DNA of 18,833 bases, taken from assembly GCA_020058355.1 (NCBI GenBank), contig JAGVEG010000114.1, positions 1 to 18,833 on the forward strand, in the 5' to 3' direction. Below the pieces are notes generated by a model. It made no database searches. It was not told the origin of the DNA and saw only the letters and a program-made list of their open reading frames with translations. Positions within the stretch are counted from its first letter, which is position 1, and each line of letters begins with the position of its first letter. Shown here one piece after another: positions 6,571 through 14,237 of this stretch. Both the position numbers and the translations under genes were made by a program. This DNA comes from Candidatus Berkelbacteria bacterium (GTDB lineage: Bacteria; Patescibacteriota; UBA1384; CAILIB01).

Positions 6571-9500
6571 TTATGCTACTACTTCTTCAACAACCTCAGG
6601 CTCTTCGCCGAGTTCGAGGAAGTCTGGCTCTTCGTCGATGTCGTCCTCTTCCTCTTCTTCAAGCTCGTCTTCGAGCTCGTCATCAAGGATTGCTACATCA
6701 TCGCGAAGTTGGCGGCCGTCGGTAGGCGCAACAGGTACTGCTGGCTTATCAACTGGCTCGATCATGTCGCCTTCATCCGTAAGGAGGGAAACCTCAAGGC
6801 CAAGACCCTGGAGCTCACGAACCAATACGTTGAATGACTCAGGAGTAGAAGGCTTTCCTACATCCTCACCACGGACAAGGGCTTCGTAGGCCTTTGCGCG
6901 TCCGACGGTATCGTCAGACTTAATGGTAAGCATTTCCTGAAGGGTATGTGCGGCACCGTAGGCTTCGAGTGCCCATACTTCCATTTCTCCGAAACGCTGT
7001 CCTCCACGCTGTGCCATACCACCGAGTGGCTGCTGCGTAATCATGGAGTAAGGACCAACGGAACGTGCATGCATCTTGTCATCTACCAAGTGGTAGAGCT
7101 TCAACATGTAGTTGATACCGATGGTAACTGGAGCATCATACTGCATACCAGTCTTACCGTCGAAGAGAATTGACTTACCGTTATCAGGAAGTCCTGCCTT
7201 CTTCAGCTCTTCACGCATTACCTCTTCTGAAGGGGCGTTAAAGATAGGGATCGCAAGCTTTTCACCCTGTGCAGCGGCAGCCCAACCCATAGTGGTTTCC
7301 ATGATCTGACCGAGGTTCATACGACCGATTACACCCAATGGGTTCAAGATCATGTCGATCGAACGTCCATCAGGAAGGAATGGCATATCAGCCTCTGGAA
7401 CGATGATTGAAACGACACCCTTGTTACCGTGGCGTCCAGCAAACTTATCACCTACAGATACCTTACGCAGGTGGGCAACAGTAACTTCAACACTCTGGAA
7501 TACACCAGTTGAAAGCTCGTCACCAGCATCCTTGGTAAAGATCTTTACAGCAATAACCTTACCGTGCTCGCCGTGTGGTAGACGAAGTGATGAATCACGC
7601 ACTTCCTTTGCCTTGGTACCAAATACCGCGCGGAGCAGACGCTCTTCTGCAGTCAATTCAGTTTCACCCTTAGGTGAGATCTTACCAACAAGGATATCGC
7701 CTTCGAATACTTCAGCACCGATGCGAATAATACCTGCCTCATCGAGGTTGCTCAGGGCTTCTTCACCAACATTCGGGATATCACGAGTTAGTTCCTCAGG
7801 ACCAAGCTTGGTGTCGCGTACGTCCATGACATACTTCTCAATATGGATTGAGGTGTAGCGGTCGGTGTGGATGATGCGATCTGAGATGATAACCGCGTCC
7901 TCGTAGTTGTAACCTTCCCAGCTCATGTAGGCCACGAGCATGTTCTGACCAAGTGCCAGTTCCCCACCCTGTGAAGCTGAAGAGTCAGCAAGGACTTCGC
8001 CCTTCTTTACTTCCTCGCCAACAGTAACGGCTGGGCGCTGACTGAGAACCGTACCCTGGTTTGAGCGAACAAAGCCAACCAGTGGATAGGTGTGGTTTGC
8101 ACCAGCCTTATCAGTAACGGTAACTTCCTGCGCGCTTACGGCAGCAACCTTACCATCAACATCACTGAGAACCAGCTGACCTGAGTTTACCGCAGCCTCG
8201 TACTCCATACCGGTACCAATCACTGGTGACTCAGGACGAACTACAGGAACTGCCTGACGTTGCATGTTGGCACCCATCATGGAGCGCGCCGCCTCGTCTT
8301 GCTCAAGACCTGGGATCAGGTTAGCAGTGATTGAGAATGCCTGCTTGGTTGAAACATCGATGTAATCAATCTGATCTGGAGTAACCAGTTCATGGTGACC
8401 ATGCGCACGGGCAGGCTCACGCTTTCCAACCAGCTTGTTGTTTGCGTCAACCGCAGAAGAAGCAGGAGCAATAACATGTCCTTCTTCACCAGCAGCATCA
8501 AGATAAACAATTTCATCGGTAACGTAGCGACCATCTTCTTTGATGGCAACCTTACGGTAAGGAGCCTCGATGAAACCGTACTCGTTGATACGAGCGTAGC
8601 TGGAGAGGTACTGTACCAGACCGATGTTTGGTCCTTCTGGGGTCTCAATCGGACACATGCGGCCGTAGTGAGAGATGTGAACGTCGCGAACCTCAAATCC
8701 TGCGCGCTCACGAGTAAGACCACCTTGACCGGTAGCGGTAAGGTTACGCTTATGCTCAAGCTCGGCAATTGGGTTGGTCTGGTTCATGAACTGTGACAGC
8801 TGAGCAGAAGCGAAGAACTCCTGCAGAGCAGCAGCAACAGGACGAGCATTTACCAACTGCTGGGGTGTAACAGTATCGACATCGATCACACTCATGCGGT
8901 CACGCACGATGCGCTCCAGGCGAAGCATACCAACGCGTACCTTGTTCTGTACCAACTCACCAACCGAACGAACACGGCGGTTCTTTAGTGAGTCGACATC
9001 GTCAGGACGAGCGTTTACATCGTTGTTTGAGCGGATGATTTCACGAATGATTTCAACAATATCAGCAGGACGGATCACGCGGTTTTCCGCAGTGTTTGGG
9101 ATGTCCATGCCAAGACGCTGGTTCAGCTTGTAGCGACCAACACGGGAAAGATCGTAGCGCTTACCGCTGAAGAAGAGGCTCTCGAAGAATGACTGAGCAT
9201 TCTCAGGAGTTGCTAGGTCTCCAGGACGAATACGCTTATAGACCTCAACATAGCCGCTTACCTGATCGGTAGCGGTATCTTTCTCGAGGGTAGCGTCGAT
9301 AAATGGACGATCGAGGTTGGTATCAACATCGGAGAAGAGCTCACGGATCTGCTCATCAGTTCCGTAGCCAAGTGCACGCAGGAAGGTAGTAACAGGAATA
9401 CGACGCTTCTTATCTACCTTAACGGAGATAACGTTACGTGAACTGGTCTCGAACTCAAGCCATGCACCACGTGCAGGAATGAGCTTTGCACCAAACAGGT

Positions 9501-9972
9501 AGCGGTCATTGTGCTGCTCACCGGTGAACAAAACACCGTAGGAGCGAACAATCTGTGAAACGATAACGCGCTCGATACCATTAACGATAAAGGTACCGTT
9601 CTTGGTCATCATGGGGAATTCTCCCAGGAATACATCACTTTCCTTTACCTCACCACTTACCATATTGGTAAGAACTGCGCGTACCTTTAGGAGGGCGCGG
9701 TAGGTTTGGTTCTTCTCACGGGAAGCATCAGCGCTGAACTTAGGATCTTCAAATGAAAAATCCCGGAATTCAAGCTGCAAAGAGCTGCCGGTAAAGTCTT
9801 CGATTGGCGAAATCTCATCGAGGAGTTCGCGGATACCTTCGGTAAGGAACCAGTTGTACGACTGCGTCTGCACCTCAATCAGATTGGGGAGTTGCAGAAC
9901 GGCGGTGTCGCGACCAATGGTTCGGCGCATGGGTCGGGGCATACCGGGACGGGTTACGTATGGGTCTATCAT
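6571..9972 (-). CDS. rpoB: DNA-directed RNA polymerase subunit beta
   Basis: The 1133-aa product shows the beta-subunit landmarks: N-terminal LPNLIEVQTQSYNWFL, the rifampicin region around QLSQFMNQTNP, HYGRMCPIETPEGPNIGL, GDKFAGRHGNKGVVS with the active-site lysines, and PLGGMAQRGGQRFGEMEVWA near the C-terminus. The frame is open to a start at 10086, but I chose the ATG at 9972 because homology begins only just after it, and the extra 38 codons are Cys/Trp/Arg-rich and coincide with stable leader hairpins; ATGs at 9942 and 9930 are alternatives. The protein is short for the family (E. coli 1342 aa). After the last conserved helix comes a 49-residue tail in which 26 residues are Asp or Glu. 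Rifampicin contact positions carry natural substitutions. It is the first gene of the rpoB-rpoC-rpsL unit; rplJ/rplL are not upstream here. Confidence 0.97.
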   Translation of the reverse strand: MIDPYVTRPGMPRPMRRTIGRDTAVLQLPNLIEVQTQSYNWFLTEGIRELLDEISPIEDFTGSSLQLEFRDFSFEDPKFSADASREKNQTYRALLKVRAVLTNMVSGEVKESDVFLGEFPMMTKNGTFIVNGIERVIVSQIVRSYGVLFTGEQHNDRYLFGAKLIPARGAWLEFETSSRNVISVKVDKKRRIPVTTFLRALGYGTDEQIRELFSDVDTNLDRPFIDATLEKDTATDQVSGYVEVYKRIRPGDLATPENAQSFFESLFFSGKRYDLSRVGRYKLNQRLGMDIPNTAENRVIRPADIVEIIREIIRSNNDVNARPDDVDSLKNRRVRSVGELVQNKVRVGMLRLERIVRDRMSVIDVDTVTPQQLVNARPVAAALQEFFASAQLSQFMNQTNPIAELEHKRNLTATGQGGLTRERAGFEVRDVHISHYGRMCPIETPEGPNIGLVQYLSSYARINEYGFIEAPYRKVAIKEDGRYVTDEIVYLDAAGEEGHVIAPASSAVDANNKLVGKREPARAHGHHELVTPDQIDYIDVSTKQAFSITANLIPGLEQDEAARSMMGANMQRQAVPVVRPESPVIGTGMEYEAAVNSGQLVLSDVDGKVAAVSAQEVTVTDKAGANHTYPLVGFVRSNQGTVLSQRPAVTVGEEVKKGEVLADSSASQGGELALGQNMLVAYMSWEGYNYEDAVIISDRIIHTDRYTSIHIEKYVMDVRDTKLGPEELTRDIPNVGEEALSNLDEAGIIRIGAEVFEGDILVGKISPKGETELTAEERLLRAVFGTKAKEVRDSSLRLPHGEHGKVIAVKIFTKDAGDELSTGVFQSVEVTVAHLRKVSVGDKFAGRHGNKGVVSIIVPEADMPFLPDGRSIDMILNPLGVIGRMNLGQIMETTMGWAAAAQGEKLAIPIFNAPSEEVMREELKKAGLPDNGKSILFDGKTGMQYDAPVTIGINYMLKLYHLVDDKMHARSVGPYSMITQQPLGGMAQRGGQRFGEMEVWALEAYGAAHTLQEMLTIKSDDTVGRAKAYEALVRGEDVGKPSTPESFNVLVRELQGLGLEVSLLTDEGDMIEPVDKPAVPVAPTDGRQLRDDVAILDDELEDELEEEEEDDIDEEPDFLELGEEPEVVEEVVA

Positions 9973-10063
9973 GCTGGCGTAACACCAGCACAACGGGTGA
10001 ATTACGTACCACGTACTTCTTGTGCCAGACCCTGTTTCACGAGGCACAAAGACAAGTACGCGG
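9973..10063 (-). promoter_or_regulatory. Structured 5' leader of rpoB (two hairpins)
   Basis: Between the preceding terminator and the rpoB ATG the leftward transcript can form a 17-bp stem. Positions 10054-10063 pair with 10009-10018, and 10043-10049 with 10020-10026, leaving a small internal loop and a 16-base apical loop (10027-10042). A second hairpin, GCTGGTG/CGCCAGC with a UUA loop (9973-9989), sits directly against the start codon. No Shine-Dalgarno sequence is visible, so the structure may control ribosome access. Both stems are read directly from the sequence; a regulatory role is inferred. A promoter must lie close to 10064-10096, but I could not single one out. Confidence 0.5.
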
Positions 10064-10096
10064 AAGCGCTGTTCGCATAGTCGCACATTTCTCTCT

Positions 10097-10125
10097 AAAA
10101 AACAAGCCGAAGGAGACCTTCGGCT
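10097..10125 (-). terminator. Intrinsic terminator upstream of rpoB
   Basis: A perfect 9-bp stem (10105-10113 with 10117-10125, loop of 3) is followed leftward by TTGTTTTTT (10097-10104). It starts 16 bases after the stop of the broken gene at 10142, which indicates that something leftward was, or is, expressed from that region. Confidence 0.88.
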
Positions 10126-10141
10126 ATGGGTAAAACGTGTA

Positions 10142-10443
10142 TTATTCTGGTTCCGGTAAAGGTAATTGACTATAAAGCAGATCCATTCCTTTCATTGCAA
10201 GCAACTGCTCGCAGAGTACCTCAATTGGCACGTCTCCGGTATCAAGATGAAAGACCTTGGGATTATGCTTTAGTAGATAGAGAAGCTCGATGGCGTTTAG
10301 CCCGAATAGATGTGTCAGAGGGTTTGTATATTTGGCACTTACTCTGGGACGCACAAGGAGAAGTTCTTTGAGTTCTGCTGCATCCAGCTCACCCCCATCA
10401 AGTCCAACAAGTTTTGGTCGTAAGTTTCACTACCAGCCCGCAT
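10142..10443 (-). pseudogene. Frame-broken hypothetical gene, 3' part
   Basis: Two frames together give one coherent protein of about 100 aa. From the ATG at 10443 the first frame reads MRAGSETYDQNLLDLMG, then loses sense at a run of five G (10392-10396). One base out, the second frame continues GELDAAELKELLLVRPR and runs to LLYSQLPLPEPE with a stop at 10142, right before a good terminator. One extra G in the run, or a -1 ribosomal shift there, would join them. The 3' part alone could be translated from a GTG at 10354 (70 aa). I do not recognise the family. The frame is also continuous with the ORF upstream (10459-10791), interrupted only by a TAG at 10459-10461, so both may be remains of one gene of about 216 codons. 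Confidence 0.4.
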
Positions 10444-10458
10444 GGCAACAAGTAGTAA

Positions 10459-10791
10459 CTAAGGACACACATGGCTAGGTCTTATAAAGGTATCCTCGCC
10501 ATGAGCGAGAGCCCTGCGTAGACCCACTCCAGTATCATTGAGTGCACTATGCCAGAAATTTATCACCCTACGCGTAGGTGTGCCCACCCCAACCACAGTG
10601 AAACCACACGGGTGCACTATGCTGTTTTGATCTGTAAAGCGGGTCTCAGTTGTTGCACCCAAACTTAACTTCAAATACATACTCCCGCCACTCAGGAGTG
10701 TTGTCTTCCCACCCTCAACCGGGGAATGCTTTCTCGTTCTCTGGTAAAGCCGCTTTGCGGCATTCATGATTAATCGGTTACCCGTACTCAT
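10459..10791 (-). CDS. Hypothetical protein (110 aa), possibly the 5' part of a broken gene
   Basis: The ORF starts at an ATG with GGAGG 13 bases upstream and encodes 110 residues beginning MSTGNRLIMNAAKRLY. The product is soluble-looking with no membrane segment. It contains KLSLGATTETRF and TVVGVGTPTRR, and ends FIRPSHVCP before a TAG. Past the TAG the same frame continues for 23 codons into the frame-broken segment described at 10142-10443. Codons are less selective than in the neighbouring housekeeping genes (TTA, ATA, AGA, AGG all appear), consistent with low expression or decay. The order G-x-T-T-x-T, V-V-G-V-G, then R-P-S and a hydrophobic strand with G-x-x-T loosely echoes the N-terminal part of MreB-like actin folds, but the key Asp of the phosphate loop is missing. 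I leave the function unassigned. Confidence 0.4.
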   Translation of the reverse strand: MSTGNRLIMNAAKRLYQRTRKHSPVEGGKTTLLSGGSMYLKLSLGATTETRFTDQNSIVHPCGFTVVGVGTPTRRVINFWHSALNDTGVGLRRALAHGEDTFIRPSHVCP

Positions 10792-10913
10792 CTTTTCTTA
10801 TCAACCTCCATTTGTAGTACTTCGTTCGTACCGCAAGCATCAAGAAAACACAAGAGAATACACGAACCTGCGCACGATCACTGAGTCAAATAGTGACTGG
10901 GTACTTTCAAGAC

Positions 10914-10944
10914 AAAAAAGAAGCCCCGACATTTCTGTCAGGGC
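10914..10944 (-). terminator. Intrinsic terminator of the oxidoreductase gene
   Basis: A 9-bp stem with one G-U pair (10923-10931 with 10936-10944, GAAA loop in the transcript) is followed leftward by TTCTTTTTT. It lies 22 bases after the oxidoreductase stop codon. Confidence 0.88.
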
Positions 10945-10965
10945 CGGTGAGGAGAACTACCCCAC

Positions 10966-11895
10966 TCATGGAGCAAGTACGCCCATTTGTTCAAAAAGAC
11001 CAAGTAAGGTCTCTGCCGTAACGGGCGCTGTGCTTCCTAGGATATTCCGCCCCAGAAGGGCTCGCCAGAAGCTTCTTCTCGCAGACGCAATATCATCATG
11101 TGTGATGGTGGTAGTGGTCTGACCATCTTCCCCTCCCCACACAACTCGTGATGCTACGAAGTCTGCTGAGAACCCTGCTACCAACTCACCTGATTCGTTA
11201 AGGATACGCCCATGTAGAGCGATCACCACATTTGCTTGATGCTTACAAACCACGTGGACCTCCTCACCACCATGCAGCAGGACAATCTTAGTGTCAGTAG
11301 ACTTGTACGAGTGAGGACTTGTAACCGTTAAGGGCTTTTCTGGCGCAATCGCTTGCAGCATACTTACTGCATGCGGTAGCAGGTTGGTGAGTGGTGATTC
11401 GCCGGTTCTTCCCGGTGGGACTCTATAATGAATCTGATCGACCACCAGAGACCCGCCATCACCAAGCATCTCACGAACCTCTCCGTAGATACCCCCACGG
11501 AAGGTCTGGGGAGTATTCAGCAGAACAAGGACTCCCTTCGCCTTAAGCTGCGCAACCAGATCTACTGCACGCCGATGGCACGGCTTTTCCAAGAGAAGCA
11601 CACAAGTGCTTTTGAGTGCACTTGCAGCAAGTAACTCAAGAATGGGCAGTGTATCCCCTGATGTGTAGCCAACATGAATGATGTCAGCCTCTGCAAGCTC
11701 AGCGAGTGGAGCACAATCCACGAAATACACTCGATCAAGATTGAAAGCACCCCGTAACCGAGTCTTCGCCTCCTCAATTGGTGATCTCGTAACAATTGTA
11801 ACGTTACCCACAAACTCACCACAGTGAGCAATATTGCAGAGCGATGTGTAGATCGTGCGCCCTGACCCAAAGAAAAGTACATTTTTTGGAAACAT
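10966..11895 (-). CDS. Gfo/Idh/MocA-family oxidoreductase
   Basis: The 309-aa product opens with a Rossmann strand-turn-helix (KNVLFFGSGRTIYTSL, residues 4-19) for NAD(P) binding. It carries the family hallmark E-K-P at residues 103-105 (VLLLEKPCHRRAVDLV), followed by LKAKGVLVLLNTPQTFR, the strand that ends the nucleotide domain. A histidine in NLLPHAVSML (H175) fits the catalytic position of the alpha/beta C-terminal domain. Such enzymes oxidise or reduce sugars, inositol or related alcohols; the substrate cannot be deduced and no sugar-pathway genes are adjacent. The glycine motif is G-S-G-R-T rather than G-x-G-x-x-G, so cofactor binding may differ. The ATG at 11895 has GGAGG 10 bases upstream. 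The gap to obg is 58 bases with no terminator, so it is probably co-transcribed with obg. Confidence 0.75.
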   Translation of the reverse strand: MFPKNVLFFGSGRTIYTSLCNIAHCGEFVGNVTIVTRSPIEEAKTRLRGAFNLDRVYFVDCAPLAELAEADIIHVGYTSGDTLPILELLAASALKSTCVLLLEKPCHRRAVDLVAQLKAKGVLVLLNTPQTFRGGIYGEVREMLGDGGSLVVDQIHYRVPPGRTGESPLTNLLPHAVSMLQAIAPEKPLTVTSPHSYKSTDTKIVLLHGGEEVHVVCKHQANVVIALHGRILNESGELVAGFSADFVASRVVWGGEDGQTTTTITHDDIASARRSFWRALLGRNILGSTAPVTAETLLGLFEQMGVLAP

Positions 11896-11953
11896 TGTTT
11901 TCTATCCTCCATTTCTGCCATTTGTAGCAGACATCACCCTGAAAGAATAGTAC

Positions 11954-12934
11954 CTAGCTCACCAAATCCGCCAACCGTCCAATGAACTGCTGCATTCCCT
12001 CGCCGGTCACTGCCGAGATAAACAGGGCGTTCGGATAGAGCTTTTGCAGATCGCCACGAAACTCTTCGGGGACCATCTCTGCCTTCGTAAAGCAGATCAA
12101 CTCGTCTTTGGCGGCAAGGACAGGACTGAACTTAGCCAGCTCAGCACGGACTGTCTCGTAGACCTGGGCAATCAGCTCAGGGTCACCACTGGAAGCGTCG
12201 ATACAGTGAACGAGGCGCTTGGTGCGCTCAACATGCTTAAGGAACTTAACACCGAGACCCTTACCATCTGCAGCACCCTCAATAAGACCTGGTAGGTCTG
12301 CAACCACTACCTGGCGCTCATCAGCACCCTTACCAATAGTAGCTACACCAAGCTGTGGCTCCAGCGTAGTAAACGGATAGTTAGCAATCTTTGGCTCAGC
12401 CTTAGAGATAACTGAAAGTAAGGTTGATTTTCCAGCATTTGGTAGTCCAATCAGACCAACGTCTGCAATCAGCTTGAGGACCATACGGATTTCCTTCTCT
12501 TCACCAGGAAGACCCGGATTTGCTCGATCTGGTGCCTGCTGCACCGAAGAACGAAAGCGCCAGTTACCCCACCCCCCGTTTCCACCACGACACAGCACAT
12601 GCTGCTGCTTGTCTTCTACCATCTCAACAAGCAAGACCTCTCCCATGTAAATCTGGGTACCCAGTGGCACGAGAATAGTCGTGTCATCCCCACTCTTCCC
12701 TGTTGAAGTACGGTGACCACCCTTCATACCATCTTCAGCAAGAATCTTGCGAACAGAACGTAAATGAGCCAAGGCATGCAGGTTGTGACGCGCCTCTATG
12801 ACAATATCGCCGCCGCGTCCGCCATCACCACCATCCGGCCCCCCACGAGGGACATATTTCTCACGCCGAAAGAGGATGGCACCATCGCCACCCTTACCGG
12901 CTCGCACCAAAAGTTGCTTCTCATCGATGAACAT
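11954..12934 (-). CDS. obgE: GTPase Obg (ribosome assembly)
   Basis: The 326-aa product is an Obg GTPase, which acts in 50S subunit maturation and stress control. The N-terminal glycine-rich Obg fold is clear (MFIDEKQLLVRAGKGGDG, REKYVPRGGPDGGDGG). The G domain has G1 GLPNAGKST (163-171), the Obg switch NYPFTT (185-190), G3 DLPG (213-216) and G5 S-A (307-308). The G4 position reads FTKAE (282-286) where Obg proteins normally have N/T-K-x-D, an Asp-to-Glu change at the guanine-specificity residue. There is no C-terminal OCT extension. The frame is open to a GTG at 12982, but I chose the ATG at 12934 because Obg proteins begin with M-F/K-x-D-E at this point; neither start has a good Shine-Dalgarno sequence. 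Confidence 0.95.
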   Translation of the reverse strand: MFIDEKQLLVRAGKGGDGAILFRREKYVPRGGPDGGDGGRGGDIVIEARHNLHALAHLRSVRKILAEDGMKGGHRTSTGKSGDDTTILVPLGTQIYMGEVLLVEMVEDKQQHVLCRGGNGGWGNWRFRSSVQQAPDRANPGLPGEEKEIRMVLKLIADVGLIGLPNAGKSTLLSVISKAEPKIANYPFTTLEPQLGVATIGKGADERQVVVADLPGLIEGAADGKGLGVKFLKHVERTKRLVHCIDASSGDPELIAQVYETVRAELAKFSPVLAAKDELICFTKAEMVPEEFRGDLQKLYPNALFISAVTGEGMQQFIGRLADLVS

Positions 12935-12999
12935 ACCGGCACCATAGCGGATAATTGTACGCTTGTCTCTAGGTGAGTACACACCATGGACAGGTTATG

Positions 13000-13040
13000 A
13001 AAATACCCAGACTCTTTTTTGGGTGAAGTCTGGGTATTTT
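13000..13040 (-). terminator. Long inverted repeat, probable terminator of the peptidase gene
   Basis: A perfect 14-bp inverted repeat (13000-13013 with 13027-13040, 13-base loop) lies 15 bases after the peptidase stop. The arms end in AAAA/TTTT, so the leftward transcript finishes in UAUUUU and the rightward one in UAUUUUU; it may work in both directions. The loop contains CTTTTTTGGGT on the plus strand. Confidence 0.7.
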
Positions 13041-13055
13041 TAGAAGCTGTTCCCT

Positions 13056-13976
13056 CTACATGAACTTCCGCGGATCTTTCGCGACCCCTCCAGGAGCGCG
13101 ATATTCAAAGTGAAGGTGTGGACCGGTTGAACGCCCGGTGTTCCCCGAATACCCAATAAGTTCACCCTTCTTAACCGCATCACCCACGGAAAGTCCGCTC
13201 ACAATGCGTGAAAGGTGCCCGTAGCGTGATGAGAAACCGCCTGCATGACTAATCTTAATGGTCTTTCCATAACCGCCATTGTAACCTGTTGCATCGGCAA
13301 CGGAGATCGTCCCTGCATCCGTTGCGTAGATAGGGGTGCCCACCGGCATACCAAGATCGATACCAGGATGCTTTGCTGAAAAGCCTTGGGTGAGTCGGTA
13401 GCTGGTAACCGGCATCTTAATCTTTCCTGATGCCGTCTTTGTTGATGAGCCTGTCGCTTTTACTGTCGCCTGTGGCTGCGTCAAGGTTTTTGTCCCGGTT
13501 GGATCGGCATCGTCAGGGAGTACCAATTCGAGACCAAGTTTTAAAGCGGCGTCCGGACTCACTTCTTCATTCACCGCCATAATATTCACCATGCGGGTGT
13601 TATAGGCACGAGCAATTTCCCAGAGGGTGTCTCCTGACTTTACCTTGTAGCGAAGCTTTCCTGGCCGTACTTCAGCCAAATCCTCGTCATCAACACTCTC
13701 AGTATCTTCCCCACCCTGATCGCTATTGGTGGTTACACTGGCAAGGGTGATCTCTGGCACGGTGGTAAGACCAGGAGCAACATCGGGAACTGGCAGGACT
13801 GGAATATCTGCGGCCAGCCGCTCTTCTCGTAACGCAAGACGTGCCTCAATTGGCTGGTAGACACTAATGCCCAGTGCGAGAAGAAAGGCCGTACCGAGCA
13901 AAGCTGGTACAACGTTCGGTGAAATGTGAGCGCGTAGCCAGCGAACTGCTGGCGTCGGTTCAGGGGGAAGATCCAC
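13056..13976 (-). CDS. LysM-domain M23 metallopeptidase (cell-wall hydrolase)
   Basis: The 306-aa product is a membrane-anchored peptidoglycan endopeptidase or its inactive relative. It has a membrane span at residues 22-40 (VVPALLGTAFLLALGISVY), an acidic low-complexity linker, a LysM peptidoglycan-binding module at 109-153 (YKVKSGDTLWEIARAYN), a second linker, and a LytM/M23 domain from about 188. The zinc ligands are present: H203 and D207 in HPGIDLG, and H289 in GPHLHFEYR; H254 (RYGHL) and H287 complete the active site. It should therefore be active, with the catalytic part outside the cytoplasmic membrane. The GTG at 13976 has GGAGG 11 bases before it and follows a frame open to 14037 without an ATG. 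It has its own terminators on both sides and so is probably expressed alone. Confidence 0.9.
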   Translation of the reverse strand: MDLPPEPTPAVRWLRAHISPNVVPALLGTAFLLALGISVYQPIEARLALREERLAADIPVLPVPDVAPGLTTVPEITLASVTTNSDQGGEDTESVDDEDLAEVRPGKLRYKVKSGDTLWEIARAYNTRMVNIMAVNEEVSPDAALKLGLELVLPDDADPTGTKTLTQPQATVKATGSSTKTASGKIKMPVTSYRLTQGFSAKHPGIDLGMPVGTPIYATDAGTISVADATGYNGGYGKTIKISHAGGFSSRYGHLSRIVSGLSVGDAVKKGELIGYSGNTGRSTGPHLHFEYRAPGGVAKDPRKFM

Positions 13977-14119
13977 TGATGGCTCAACCTCCGGAAGCGA
14001 AAGAGTCCGAGAAATATGACCTCCCTGTGGTGCCGCGGACTAGCCGTACCGGCACATAGTTGGTTTATGAGACCTCTCTAGACTAGCAAAAGTACGGGAT
14101 AAAACAATCAACTTTTTTT

Positions 14120-14160
14120 TAAAATACACGGTCTAAACCCAAAAAGGCCCGTGTATTTTA
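14120..14160. repeat. Perfect 12-bp inverted repeat in the infB-peptidase gap
   Basis: Positions 14120-14131 and 14149-14160 are exact inverted copies separated by 17 bases. In the leftward transcript the stem is followed by eight A, not U, so it is not a standard terminator of infB, which already has one. Its outer arms (AAAATAC/GTATTTT) and its loop (minus strand CCTTTTTGGGTTTA) resemble the repeat at 13000-13040 in the opposite orientation. The rest of the gap (13977-14119) has no clear promoter that I could define. Confidence 0.55.
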
Positions 14161-14193
14161 CAAAAACGTTGATAGGAAATGGGCCCACCGATA

Positions 14194-14230
14194 AACCCAA
14201 AAAAACTCGCGGCCGAGGTCGCGGGTTTTT
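14194..14230 (-). terminator. Intrinsic terminator of infB
   Basis: Eight bases after the infB stop, an inverted repeat (14201-14211 with 14220-14230, one C-A mismatch in the leftward RNA) is followed by TTTTTTT. An inner CTCG/CGAG hairpin directly abuts the U-run as an alternative fold. Confidence 0.75.
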
Positions 14231-14237
14231 GCTAAAA

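Noticed and set aside
6440..6889. Serine-rich rightward ORF of 149 aa
   Set aside because: The serine run is the antisense reading of the Glu/Asp codons in the acidic tail of RpoB.
9973..10086. N-terminal extension of 38 codons on RpoB
   Set aside because: Composition is unlike the family, homology starts after the ATG at 9972, and the region forms stable leader hairpins.
10126..10371. Rightward ORF of 81 aa beginning right after the hairpin before rpoB, with AAGGAG upstream
   Set aside because: Its apparent ribosome-binding site is part of a leftward terminator stem, and the opposite strand has a more protein-like frame ending just before that terminator.
10542..10622. Direct repeat of GTGCACTATGC, 70 bases apart
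   Set aside because: Only 11 bases and two copies within a degenerate ORF; too short to call a repeat element or binding-site array.
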